Shown here in pieces: positions 1 through 8,664 of a DNA stretch of 26,365 nt. The DNA is from Rhodospirillaceae bacterium (GTDB lineage: Bacteria; Pseudomonadota; Alphaproteobacteria; Thalassobaculales; Thalassobaculaceae). Numbering within the stretch: the stretch's first letter is position 1; each line of letters starts with the position of its first letter. The DNA lies in the NCBI GenBank assembly GCA_002730675.1, contig PCAV01000004.1:8040-34404 (forward strand), given 5' to 3'. A program made the position numbers and the translations under genes. The notes beneath the pieces were generated by a model, which was given only the letters and a program-made list of their open reading frames with translations, ran no database searches and was not told the origin of the DNA.

Positions 1-4
1 TTAT

Positions 5-478
5 TTATTCCTCGAAGAAAAAAACTTGGCACCCAGTCGATCCCTCGCTCACGAAAATATAAATTCCTGGCTCTAATTCAATTCCAGCTTGGCGAGCAAT
101 ATCGGTGAGTGTTGCAGCTGGATATATTCTACCTCCAAATTCTGCTACACCACCACCAAAACGCCGCAATTTCCCATCGCGGCAAGCTTCACTTGCTACT
201 CGATCAAGGGAAGCGGCTTTAAATAATGGTTGTGGGTTACTCGCTATCATACCCCTTTTGGGTGCTTCTATTATCCTAGTTCTATACTTTTTACCTTGGG
301 CCCCAAACATTCCCGGCTTTCCTTTGTTGGGCCCCTGCCTAAAATGTTTTTTATTGGTAGAGCGTATCTCTGACGCCTCAACATGGGCAGTAAAATCGAG
401 CCTCGATGTAAAGGTACTTGCAATAATTGTGACCACAAAAATTAATACTCTAAATCGTATGAGAATTGTTAAGGACAT
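5..478 (-). CDS. Small secreted or membrane-anchored protein of unknown function
   Basis: I do not recognise this family. From the chosen ATG the protein has a short basic start (MSLTILIRFR), a hydrophobic stretch of about 15 residues and a VEA-like site near residue 35, which together look like a Sec signal peptide. The mature part begins basic and glycine-rich (residues about 45-75). A C-terminal half follows with the phrases RRFGGGVAEFGG and PGIYIFVSEGS, ending in FFFEE. No catalytic motif is visible. The start at 478 is preferred because AAAGG lies 5 nt upstream. An ATG at 502 would add eight residues and lies next to the stop of the upstream heptose kinase gene at 506. The close spacing suggests co-transcription with the heptose genes, so an envelope role is possible, but this is inference from position only. 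Confidence 0.6.
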   Translation of the reverse strand: MSLTILIRFRVLIFVVTIIASTFTSRLDFTAHVEASEIRSTNKKHFRQGPNKGKPGMFGAQGKKYRTRIIEAPKRGMIASNPQPLFKAASLDRVASEACRDGKLRRFGGGVAEFGGRIYPAATLTDIARQAGIELEPGIYIFVSEGSTGCQVFFFEE

Positions 479-505
479 TAAAACCTTTGAGAGAAACCAC
501 ATCAG

Positions 506-1498
506 TTAATTCTTCTCATTTCTGCAGATTGCATCCTTCAAGTCTTGCGGAGTAATGGGCTGTATCCCAACTCTCTCACAAATAGCACCGCCCCCGTAGT
601 TCGCTATGACCATTGCATCCTCTGGCGAGATGCCCGCCATGAGCGCAGATGCCATAACACTTATCACAGTGTCGCCAGCACCTGCAGGGTCATTTACAAC
701 CCTAACAAAGGCTGGTCGCGTTACAGAGCGCTCGTTTTCATCCATAAGAAGTATACCGTCCTTACCCATCGTTACCATGACATATTGGGTTTTTAATTTT
801 TTTCTAAGAATGCTGGCTGCTTCTTCAACGTGCGCAACGTCGGAGATCTCGATAGATGTAGCTTCCGATAATTCCTTAATATTGGGTTTAAATAGAGTAA
901 CGCCTTCATATACGAAAAAGTTATCAAATTTTGGATCTACAAGTACTTTTAACTCAAATTTCTTTGCTATTTTTAAAATTTCCTTGATAAAGGATGCCGT
1001 CAGCAATCCCTTGTTGTAGTCCTCAATCACAATCGCAGAAATATCTTTTGCAAGACTGCTTAATCCAATCAGTAATTTTTCAATAGCTTCTTTTTTGACG
1101 TCTTCTCTACTTTCAAAATCTGCTCTAGCGATTTGACGATCCCTAGCAAAAGTTCTCAATTTAACAGTTGTTGGTCGATTGTTTTCTCGAAAAATAAAAT
1201 GTTCGCCTTGGATCTCTTCTTCAACCAATTTACTTAAAATTTTCCCATCCTGATCATCGCCGACCACACTGAATAGAATCGGTGTCTCTCCAAGCGCTCT
1301 TAGATTATTTGCAACATTAGCGGCACCGCCCAGCTGCTCTACCTTCGACTTAACATCGACAATTGGTATAGGTGCTTCAGCTGAAAACCTCTCTGTAACA
1401 CCAAAAAGAGAGCGATCGAGCATTATATCGCCAATAACAGCTACTTTCTTTCCGCCAAAGCGGGTTATTAAATCCAGATAATGGTTTTGAGTGGACAT
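506..1498 (-). CDS. rfaE1: D-glycero-beta-D-manno-heptose-7-phosphate kinase (RfaE1/HldE kinase domain)
   Basis: This PfkB/ribokinase-fold enzyme phosphorylates C1 of heptose 7-phosphate in the cytoplasm, a step toward ADP-heptose for the LPS inner core. Visible features are the N-terminal GDIMLDR strand (residues 23-29), the substrate-side GGAANVANNL signature (57-66) and the anion-hole and catalytic NDPAGAGDT motif at about 268-276, whose Asp is the expected base. The ERFSAEAPIPIV segment (36-47) is typical of the HldE/RfaE1 subgroup rather than of general sugar kinases. At 330 residues it has only the kinase domain; the cytidylyltransferase half found in fused HldE is absent and must be encoded elsewhere. 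The ATG at 1498 has a weak AAGG directly before it. It lies downstream of the heptose-bisphosphate phosphatase gene, consistent with one pathway cluster. Confidence 0.88.
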   Translation of the reverse strand: MSTQNHYLDLITRFGGKKVAVIGDIMLDRSLFGVTERFSAEAPIPIVDVKSKVEQLGGAANVANNLRALGETPILFSVVGDDQDGKILSKLVEEEIQGEHFIFRENNRPTTVKLRTFARDRQIARADFESREDVKKEAIEKLLIGLSSLAKDISAIVIEDYNKGLLTASFIKEILKIAKKFELKVLVDPKFDNFFVYEGVTLFKPNIKELSEATSIEISDVAHVEEAASILRKKLKTQYVMVTMGKDGILLMDENERSVTRPAFVRVVNDPAGAGDTVISVMASALMAGISPEDAMVIANYGGGAICERVGIQPITPQDLKDAICRNEKN

Positions 1499-1590
1499 GC
1501 CTTACATAAAAACCCGTAGCTACTTACCGAAGTGAACTCTATTTAATCACGCAATAAAATGATTAAAGAAACCTTAACTTATCGCGTTTT

Positions 1591-2115
1591 TTAACGGGAT
1601 GCCAATATAGCTTCTACAAAAGTTAGTAGGCTGCCGCCATTAAATAAAAAACCTGCGATATTAGCCGCTTCAGCTGCCTCAATGTCAGACTGTCTATCTC
1701 CAATTAAAAAGGATCGAAGGTTATCAACCGGCCACTTTTCTATAATATCTAAAATCATTCCAGGGCTAGGCTTACGCCAATTTTTAACGTTAGCATAGGT
1801 CACATTCTCAAAAGCTGGGTGATAGGGGCTGTAACGAAAATCGTCAATTGAACCGCCCCCAGATTTTAATAATTCCTTATTCATCCAGGCATGTAGGTAC
1901 TCAACCTCATCTTCGGTATATAGGCCTCTAGCGATACCAGATTGGTTCGTTACCACAAAAACCAGATAACCTTGATTTTTAAGTAATGCCACAGCCTCCT
2001 TTGCTCCAGGGATCCAATTAATTTGGCTCGGTTTGTGGACATAGCCGATATCCTTATTGAGAACACCGTCTCTGTCTAAAAAAACTGACGGACTTTTTGA
2101 TACTTTTGACATCAT
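1591..2115 (-). CDS. gmhB: D,D-heptose 1,7-bisphosphate phosphatase, HAD family, zinc-less variant
   Basis: This HAD-superfamily phosphatase is expected to remove the 7-phosphate of heptose 1,7-bisphosphate, the product of the neighbouring kinase. From the ATG at 2115, motif I is FLDRDGV with the nucleophile Asp14 and acid/base Asp16. TNQSGIARG (56-64) is motif II plus the GmhB/HisB-N loop, RKPSPGM (114-120) carries the motif III Lys, and GDRQSDIEAA (139-148) is motif IV. In E. coli GmhB a loop with three Cys and one His binds zinc. Here the loop keeps YSPYHP (95-100) but the protein has no cysteine at all. A longer reading from TTG at 2148 adds 11 residues without an SD. The ATG at 2115 has only a weak GG-rich stretch upstream. 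HisB-N-type histidinol phosphatase is the alternative, but the heptose kinase neighbour favours GmhB. Confidence 0.83.
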   Translation of the reverse strand: MMSKVSKSPSVFLDRDGVLNKDIGYVHKPSQINWIPGAKEAVALLKNQGYLVFVVTNQSGIARGLYTEDEVEYLHAWMNKELLKSGGGSIDDFRYSPYHPAFENVTYANVKNWRKPSPGMILDIIEKWPVDNLRSFLIGDRQSDIEAAEAANIAGFLFNGGSLLTFVEAILASR

Positions 2116-2380
2116 AAAAAGATTACCAAGCTTTGGATCTATCACCAAAACAGAATAACATTAGCATCTTAAATTGTTTCTAATGAACTTACTTTTAATT
2201 TCAAATGTCAAATCAAGAGTTAATCAGACCAGGCACAAGGAAATAACAAGCATTAAAAAGTAACATGTGGCTCTTCGATCAATTATTAATATGACAACTT
2301 CAGAGTAAACAAATTTATTTTCACTCCGCAGCTGTTTATTGGGTTATATTGCATGAAAAGTCAATTGAAGTGGAAGACGG

Positions 2381-4159
2381 ATGAAAGAAGAAGCAGACCC
2401 GGTTCTTTTCGAAATATTTAAAAATTCGATGCACTCGATCGCTGATGAAATGGCCCTAACTGTTGTTAGAACCAGTTATTCGGGCGTTCTCAGAGATAAT
2501 ATGGATTTTGCGACAGCCTTCTGTGATGAAGAAGGCACTCTCGTGGCACAAGGTCTCACTCTCCCTGGGCACTTAGGGTCTGTGCCAACCGCTTTAGGAG
2601 CAGTGCTATCTAGATACCAAAATGACATCAATGAAGGTGACGTCTTTTGTCTTAATGATCCCTATGAAGGTGGTATGCATCTTCCTGATTTATTTGTAAT
2701 AAAACCAATTTTTCACGAGGGTCACCGGGTCGCCTTTGCTTGTGTTTCATCACATCATGTGGACACAGGCGGGAGGGTTCCAGGGTCAAATGCTGCCGAC
2801 TCAACCGAAATATACCAGGAAGGATTGCGGATCCCTCCAACTAAACTTTACGCAGAGGGGAAACCAAATGACACCCTTTTTCGAATAATTGAGAAAAATG
2901 TAAGGGCACCTACCCTTTATTTTGGTGATCTAAGAGGTCAGCTGTCTGCTTGTCATACCGCTGAAACTCAGTTTTTAGAAGTGGTTGATAAGCATGGCCG
3001 CGAAGTCACCATGAAACTTATGCGTGATTTAACTGACTATGCAGAAAGAGTTGCGCGCGCTGAAATTTCGAAGATACCCGATGGGAAAGTGAGCTTTGAA
3101 GATTGGATAGACGACGATGGGGTTGAGCACGGAAAACCCATCCGACTTTTTGTAACAATTGAAAAAATTGGCGATAGTTTCAAGGTTGATTGGGAGGGAA
3201 CAGCACAACAAGTCAAGGCAGCTATAAATAACACTTTATCCTTCACTAAGGCAGCTAGCTATGCTGCCATTAGGTGCATACTGCAAGCTGATATCCCAAC
3301 CAATGCAGGTTTTTTTCGCTGTATTGATGTTTCCGCGCCAAAGGGCACTATTGCCAATATGGAATTACCAGCTCCTTGCGCCGCCCGAGGACTAACAGGT
3401 TTTCGGATGATCGACTGCCTTATGGGCGCACTTTCACAGTTAGTTCCTGATCGCGTTTTTGCTTCCTCTGATGGGGGTAATACTGGAATTTCTGTTGGGG
3501 GCTACGATGCAAACAGAAAACCCTTTATCTTTGTTGACTTCACATGTGGCACTTGGGGCGGGCGGCCTTGGGCTGATGGTCTCGATGGAAATTCCAATAT
3601 TTTCGCCAATATGGCAAGCCAGCCCGTGGAAGTAATAGAAGCTGAGAATCCACTAGAAATACTTGCCTATGAGTTTATTGAGGATCGCTGCGGGGCTGGT
3701 AAATTTCGCGGTGGGGCCCCTTACTGTCGTGAATATCGCTTTACTGAGACCGAAGGAGTTTTGCAAATACGTGCAGATCGACAGCGATTTAAGCCATACG
3801 GTTTGTATGGAGGCTATCCAGGTGAACCATCGGTAAATATTTGGGATCCAGATGGCAACTCGACTATCATGCCACCAAAATTTACGGAGATTGTAAAGAA
3901 AGGTGAGATTTTTAGGCATGAAGTAGCAGGCGCCGGTGGTTGGGGTGACCCGTTAGAACGAGACCCAGTAGCAGTCGCGCAAGATGTTCGCAACGAAATA
4001 GTTAGTAGACAAAGAGCACTTGAAGATTATGGGGTTATTCTGCAGGGTGACAAAGTCGATGAGAACGCTACGGTGTCAAAACGTGCTGAAATTAAACGGC
4101 TTCGTGGATGGTCTGAATTACCTGCTGTACTTCGAGAAAAACCAAATATTGGAGCTTGA
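2381..4159 (+). CDS. hyuB: Hydantoinase B / oxoprolinase family subunit (HyuB)
   Basis: This is the B subunit of an ATP-dependent lactam-opening enzyme (N-methylhydantoinase, 5-oxoprolinase and acetone-carboxylase-alpha superfamily, Pfam HyuB). The family pairs it with HyuA to hydrolyse cyclic amides or carboxylate ketones. Diagnostic segments are an N-terminal helix with ADEMALTVVRTSYS (21-34), QGLTLPGHLGSVP (57-69), NDPYEGGMHLPD (92-103) and SSHHVDTGG (123-131). A glycine-rich C-terminal part ends in AGAGGWGDPLERDP. The length of 592 is normal. The ATG follows GGAAGACGG. The gene starts a plus-strand cluster with hyuA, an SDR, a dead methyltransferase and a gamma-glutamyltransferase-like gene. 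Substrate cannot be assigned: members act on hydantoins, 5-oxoproline and other lactams. Confidence 0.9.
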   Translation: MKEEADPVLFEIFKNSMHSIADEMALTVVRTSYSGVLRDNMDFATAFCDEEGTLVAQGLTLPGHLGSVPTALGAVLSRYQNDINEGDVFCLNDPYEGGMHLPDLFVIKPIFHEGHRVAFACVSSHHVDTGGRVPGSNAADSTEIYQEGLRIPPTKLYAEGKPNDTLFRIIEKNVRAPTLYFGDLRGQLSACHTAETQFLEVVDKHGREVTMKLMRDLTDYAERVARAEISKIPDGKVSFEDWIDDDGVEHGKPIRLFVTIEKIGDSFKVDWEGTAQQVKAAINNTLSFTKAASYAAIRCILQADIPTNAGFFRCIDVSAPKGTIANMELPAPCAARGLTGFRMIDCLMGALSQLVPDRVFASSDGGNTGISVGGYDANRKPFIFVDFTCGTWGGRPWADGLDGNSNIFANMASQPVEVIEAENPLEILAYEFIEDRCGAGKFRGGAPYCREYRFTETEGVLQIRADRQRFKPYGLYGGYPGEPSVNIWDPDGNSTIMPPKFTEIVKKGEIFRHEVAGAGGWGDPLERDPVAVAQDVRNEIVSRQRALEDYGVILQGDKVDENATVSKRAEIKRLRGWSELPAVLREKPNIGA

Positions 4160-4161
4160 GT

Positions 4162-6252
4162 ATGGATAGTTTGCGTGTAGGTGTAGATATTGGCGGAACT
4201 TTCACAGATATCGTTTTATGGGCTAGTAATGGCGAAGTTATCGTAAAAAAAGTGTCCTCAAGCGTGGACGATTATGCTCGTGCTATAATAAATGGGCTGG
4301 ACGCAGTATTTGAAGAATACAAGCTTACACCCTCAATGGTTAAACAGGTTCGCCATGGTACTACCGTAGCCTCCAATGCCATACTTGAACGTAAAGGAGC
4401 AAAGACGGGACTAATTGGGTCTAGGGGATTTCGCGATGTTCTAGAGATCCGAACCCTTAGGATGCCCAGATTATACGATCTTGCCTGGACTAAACCGCCA
4501 GCCTTGGTTGAGCGATTTCTTCGGGTTACCGTCGACGAGCGTATGAGTTCAGCTGGAAATGTTGTCAAGCCTCTGTCAATCGAGGAAGGAGAACGAGCTG
4601 TTAGGAAATTGATTGAAGAGAGAGTTGAATCTATTGCGGTTTGCTTAATCAATTCATATGCAAATCCTGAGCACGAGTTTTTGTTGAAATCAATTATTAA
4701 GCGACTTGCGCCAAAGCTCCCATTCTCCATAAGCGCCGAAGTATTGCCGGAAATAAGAGAATATGAGCGTACGTCAACTACAACCATTAACGCGTATGTT
4801 AAGCCAATCGTATCGGAATATCTTGAGACGCTAGAAGCGGGCTTAATCGCGTCTGGCATCAATGCAGAGCTCTTATTGATGCAATCGAACGGGGGCTTAA
4901 CACCGGTAGAGACAGCAGCTGAACTACCAATGAACATAATAGAATCGGGTCCAGCGGGCGGCGTAGTTGGCGCACGTCTGCTTGCAGAAAAGGCTAAGCT
5001 GGGAGACCTCATTACCTTTGATATGGGTGGCACTACAGCGAAAGCATCGATGGTCGAGCGAGGGGAATATGCTCGCGCTGATGACTTCGAAGTCGGTGGC
5101 GGAATTTTAGCTGGCTCGAGGCTTCTTACTGGCGCAGGATATTTGTTGAAGACACAGGCGATTGATTTAGCGGAGGTCGGAGCAGGTGGAGGGTCATTAA
5201 TATCCATCGATAGTGGCGGTGCTTTAGCTGTTGGACCCGAAAGTGCCGGAGCTTTCCCAGGTCCAATTTGCTACGATTTGGGAGGAGAAAAACCAACTGT
5301 AACCGATGCAAATTTAATTTTAGGCTACCTAAATCCCAGTGCTATTGCTGGAGGGTCGGTGAAACTCAATTTTGAAAAAACAATCACTGCGTTTGAGCAA
5401 AAAGTTGCTGCACCCCTGGGCCTTACAGCTGAGCAGGCGGCTCTTGGTGCACGCAGAGTGGCCGCGTCGAATATGATCCGCGCGATTAAGGCTGTTTCTA
5501 CAGAACGTGGTCGCGATCCTCGTCAATATACTCTTTGCGCATTCGGTGGCAATGGACCCATGTTCGCCTCCGAGATGGCTCGGGAGCTAGGCATTAAAAA
5601 AATAGTAATACCTCCCGCGCCGGGGGTGTTTTCGGCCTTTGGCCTTCTCTATGCAGATGTTGAACATCATTATTCTAAAACATTGAGAGTTCTACTGCAC
5701 GACGTTGAACCAGACTTAATCGGAAGTGCTTGGGAGAAACTTGAAAGCAACGCCGTTGATCAATTAAACAGGGATGGCTTTGAACCTAAAAATCAATCAC
5801 TAAGTAGAACGGCGAGTTTGCACTACAAAGGTCAGACATTTGAGTTAACCGTACCCGCAGAATCCGGCAGGGTAGATAAAGCCTTGTTATCTCAGCTTGA
5901 ACAATCATTTCATTCTGAACATGAGCTCGTATATGGACACCGAGCAAGTGATGACGAACCAGTTGAATTAGTTACTGTTAGACTCATCGCTAAAGGGCTT
6001 GACGCCAGTGGAAATAGACTAGCATTTCCCATAGATGAGACGAATGACGCAGAAACTACAACCTCGCGAAAAGCCTACTTTGGTCAATCCACTGGCTGGC
6101 AAGAAACCCAAGTTTTTTCGCGAAGCAGTTTAATTAAACCCAGACAGGGACCATGTATAATAGAGGAATACGATGCCACTTGCGTAGTTCCTCCAGGTTC
6201 GGAGGCTAGTTTAAATGGAGACGGCTGTATCTGTTTAGCCTTCAACGAATAA
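4162..6252 (+). CDS. hyuA: Hydantoinase A / oxoprolinase family subunit (HyuA)
   Basis: This is the ATP-binding partner of HyuB. It has an actin-like fold with two phosphate-binding segments: DIGGTFTD near the N terminus (residues 9-16) and FDMGGTTAKASMV at about 285-297. Between them lie VRHGTTVASNAILERKGAKT and an ESGPAGGVVGAR segment typical of Hydantoinase_A. A C-terminal beta-rich domain ends in PPGSEASLNGDG, as in HyuA proteins of about 690 residues. A TTG at 4156 is in frame and would overlap the hyuB stop. I prefer the ATG at 4162 because GGAG at 4151-4154 is 7 nt before it. The two genes are therefore 2 nt apart and translationally coupled, as expected for a fixed two-subunit enzyme. 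Confidence 0.9.
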   Translation: MDSLRVGVDIGGTFTDIVLWASNGEVIVKKVSSSVDDYARAIINGLDAVFEEYKLTPSMVKQVRHGTTVASNAILERKGAKTGLIGSRGFRDVLEIRTLRMPRLYDLAWTKPPALVERFLRVTVDERMSSAGNVVKPLSIEEGERAVRKLIEERVESIAVCLINSYANPEHEFLLKSIIKRLAPKLPFSISAEVLPEIREYERTSTTTINAYVKPIVSEYLETLEAGLIASGINAELLLMQSNGGLTPVETAAELPMNIIESGPAGGVVGARLLAEKAKLGDLITFDMGGTTAKASMVERGEYARADDFEVGGGILAGSRLLTGAGYLLKTQAIDLAEVGAGGGSLISIDSGGALAVGPESAGAFPGPICYDLGGEKPTVTDANLILGYLNPSAIAGGSVKLNFEKTITAFEQKVAAPLGLTAEQAALGARRVAASNMIRAIKAVSTERGRDPRQYTLCAFGGNGPMFASEMARELGIKKIVIPPAPGVFSAFGLLYADVEHHYSKTLRVLLHDVEPDLIGSAWEKLESNAVDQLNRDGFEPKNQSLSRTASLHYKGQTFELTVPAESGRVDKALLSQLEQSFHSEHELVYGHRASDDEPVELVTVRLIAKGLDASGNRLAFPIDETNDAETTTSRKAYFGQSTGWQETQVFSRSSLIKPRQGPCIIEEYDATCVVPPGSEASLNGDGCICLAFNE

Positions 6253-6634
6253 AGGTATTTTTCCTGTGCTTAAAACAAAAATAAAAGCCTTATGCACCCT
6301 ACTTTTATAAAAAAAATCTTTATTCCACGTGTCTAAATATATGAAACGCCAGCCATAATCGAAGCCACTATTGTTTTAGTTTGAAATTAACTCCGAAGGG
6401 CTGCAGAAACAACTATTCGTAGTAATTATAAAATATCTAGCTTTGTGTTGGCTTCAGTGACAGCAAGCGCGCCACGCCAATTGTAAACCTTTCCATCTAA
6501 CCCAAAAAATTGAGTTGGATTTCTATTCAGGCAACCGAAGGCAGATAACTTTACGTTCACCAAAGCATTTCTTGCCAAATAGATAATAAAAATTCCAATA
6601 ATAGTGAAATATAACTCGCAATCGGAGGAACGAA
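6253..6634. other. Intergenic region with a possible minus-strand gene remnant
   Basis: This 382-nt gap separates hyuA from the SDR gene. The first 170 nt are AT-rich and show nothing I can name; no clear hyuA terminator was found. On the minus strand an open frame runs from antisense of the SDR start down to a TAA at 6426-6428. It reads as protein-like near its end (FFGLDGKVYNWRGALAV, then TEANTKLDIL and stop). There is no good start codon or ribosome site, so if it is real it is the tail of a lost gene. The right edge holds the ribosome site GGAGG, 6 nt before the SDR start. Confidence 0.3.
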
Positions 6635-7414
6635 ATGGACTTAAATCTTCGCAACAAAACTGTGCTCATCACCGGCGGTTCAAAGGGAATAGGATTGGCT
6701 TGTGCTAAAGAATTCGCGGCGGAAGGCTGTAATCTCCATTTGGTATCAAGAACTAAAGAAGATCTTGAAAATGCTAAAAAAGAAATTGAGGCAGAGCATG
6801 GTGTTCAAATAATGATCCACGTCTTTGACCTATCAGATTCCAAAAATGTAGACCAACTAGTAAAAAATTGCCCCAAAATAGATATTCTGGTCAATAACGC
6901 AGGCGCCATTCCAGCAGGAGACATTCAAGCGGTGGAGGAAGACAGGTGGCGAGCAGCGTGGGACCTTAAAGTTTTTGGATATATAAATATGACCCGTCGA
7001 TACTACCCTCTAATGAAGGATGCAGGCGGAGGCGTGATTATGAACATTATTGGTCTAGCTGGCGTTAGAGTCGACAGAAATTACATTGCGGGGTCCGCTG
7101 GAAACGCATCAATTATTGGTTTCACGCATGCAATGGGAGCACACGCCTTAGACGAGGGAATGAGAGTGTTAGGGGTGTGCCCAGGAGCGGTTCAGACCGA
7201 GAGAATAACCACAATGCTGAAAACAAGAGCAAAAGACGAAAAAGGTGATGAAAACCGCTGGCAGGATTATTTTTCTGGAATGCCACTAAATCGTCCCGCT
7301 CTAGTAGAGGAAGTTGCTGATGTCGTTGTATTCCTATGTTCAGAAAGAGCCTCTTGGCTAACCGGCACTACGATAAATCTTGATGGTGGCGTCGCAAACA
7401 GAGGAGGATACTAA
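6635..7414 (+). CDS. SDR-fold protein with substituted active-site residues
   Basis: This is a short-chain dehydrogenase/reductase of 259 residues. The cofactor-binding side is intact: TGGSKGIG (13-20), an FDLSD acidic segment (64-68) and NNAG (87-90), and the late PGAVQTER (183-190) and LDGG segments are normal. The catalytic side is not. Where classical SDRs have Ser, then YxxxK, this one reads NIIG (137-140) and GSAGN (153-157), so Tyr and Lys become Gly153 and Asn157. From memory, a clade of SDR proteins in proteobacterial genomes shares a GxxGN signature here, so this is probably a family trait and not decay. The start is firm (GGAGG, 6 nt). It sits between hyuA and the dead methyltransferase. 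Chemistry is unknown; it may bind a nucleotide without classical SDR catalysis. Confidence 0.82.
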   Translation: MDLNLRNKTVLITGGSKGIGLACAKEFAAEGCNLHLVSRTKEDLENAKKEIEAEHGVQIMIHVFDLSDSKNVDQLVKNCPKIDILVNNAGAIPAGDIQAVEEDRWRAAWDLKVFGYINMTRRYYPLMKDAGGGVIMNIIGLAGVRVDRNYIAGSAGNASIIGFTHAMGAHALDEGMRVLGVCPGAVQTERITTMLKTRAKDEKGDENRWQDYFSGMPLNRPALVEEVADVVVFLCSERASWLTGTTINLDGGVANRGGY

Positions 7415-7540
7415 TATTTAAGTCGACGACTAACACGGTAAATATTTCCTAGGATGCAAGTTTTAGAAATATTTGATAATTAGCGAGAGGGTCAAGAAAA
7501 TCCGAAAAAGAAATTTTCCCTAGCTATAGACGATGAATTA

Positions 7541-8626
7541 ATGGATGACGCCCGAACTACTGAAGGATTTATGTCGATGAAGGGTGGTGGCAATTATTCA
7601 GAAGCAAGCATCGGTGCAAAGCATGTCATAGGTAACACTGCACACTTAATTTTTTACTCCTTAGTGAGAATGAACCCTAAAGATGATTTAACCACTTTTA
7701 CAGTAGCCGACATGGGATGTGCCGATGGTGGCACGTCGATATCAACTACAGGCGAAAATCTATAGTATATCAGGAAAACGGCCCCATCACGACCAATTCA
7801 AATGGTTTACATAAACCGTCCAAAGAATAGTTTAAGCCAGTTGTTTTAAAATATGCATGGTCAAACCGATATGAAGACTTACATCGAGGATATTGAAGAC
7901 CTACACATTTTCTCTTCAGCAACTTCCCTTCATAAACCGATATTTACTGCTAAATCATTAAAGCTCGGTATTTCTGCAACTGCCTGCCATTATGTAAGCG
8001 AACAACCGCGCATAATTTCCAACCATGTCCACATGGTAGGGTGTGCAAACGAAGATCGTGCTGCCTATCAAGAACAAGGACGCCTTGATTGGGAGCGGAT
8101 GCTTCTAAATAGGGCACTGGATTTGGCTCCAACAGGAAGACTGGCATTATTTATTTTGGCATTGATGAAAAAGGGAGATATCTGGGACCAACTGGTGGCG
8201 TAAATATGTTCGACAAGTTTAACCTGTTGTGGAAATCTCTAATAGATAACGAAATAATTACAGAGAAGATTATTTAAATACAAAATTCCCTAAAAGTTAT
8301 AGGACCGTAGAAGAATTCACCAACCCCTGGAGGACGAAAACAGTTGCTTTTATAAAGTAGGACTGCGGATCGTAGCGTGCCCGTTTGCTGCAGACTTCGC
8401 ACGCCATGGTGATAATGTGAAATTTGCTAAGGAATATATTCCTACGTTAAGATCCTGGAGCGAAGTGACATTCGCCAATGGTTTATCGTACAGGAGATCA
8501 CCCCACGAACAGCAAAAATTCCTGGATAATTTTTATGGAAAATATCAGTATCTAATGGAGGGATCGCCCGCGGGCCATGGTATGGATTACGCTCATCATT
8601 ATCTGATAATCCGAAAAGACTTTTAA
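7541..8626 (+). pseudogene. Decayed SABATH-type SAM-dependent carboxyl methyltransferase
   Basis: Three open pieces belong to one broken gene of the Methyltransf_7/SABATH family, which methylates small carboxylic acids. Piece one has MKGGGNYSEAS and the SAM motif DMGCADGGTS. Piece two has FSSATSLHKPIF, NHVHMVG and DWERMLLNRA. Piece three has FAKEYIPTLRSWSE and GHGMDYAHHYLIIRK. In-frame stops are TAG at 7763-7765 and TAA at 7847-7849; the reading through them (RPIQMVYINRPKNSLSQLF) is still family-like. Single-base losses near 8153, 8266 and 8341 move the frame 2 to 1 to 3 to 2. Between them I can read GIDEKGRYLGPTGGVNMFD and YLNTKFPKSYRTVEEFTNPW. After the third shift, VGLRIVACPFAADFARHGD leads into the last piece. 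The whole coding length remains, so inactivation is recent. Confidence 0.88.
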
Positions 8627-8664
8627 AATTCAAACATCATCAAATATTTCTCAAGGAGCTGAAA

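Noticed and set aside
4272..5207. A 311-codon open frame on the minus strand.
   Set aside because: It lies fully inside hyuA, whose plus-strand frame has all family motifs. The antisense translation is low-complexity Ser/Ala/Pro with no recognisable domain.
7541..8626. Three separate small genes with their own starts.
   Set aside because: The pieces are successive parts of one methyltransferase family, and the sequence between them also reads as that family when the frame is corrected.
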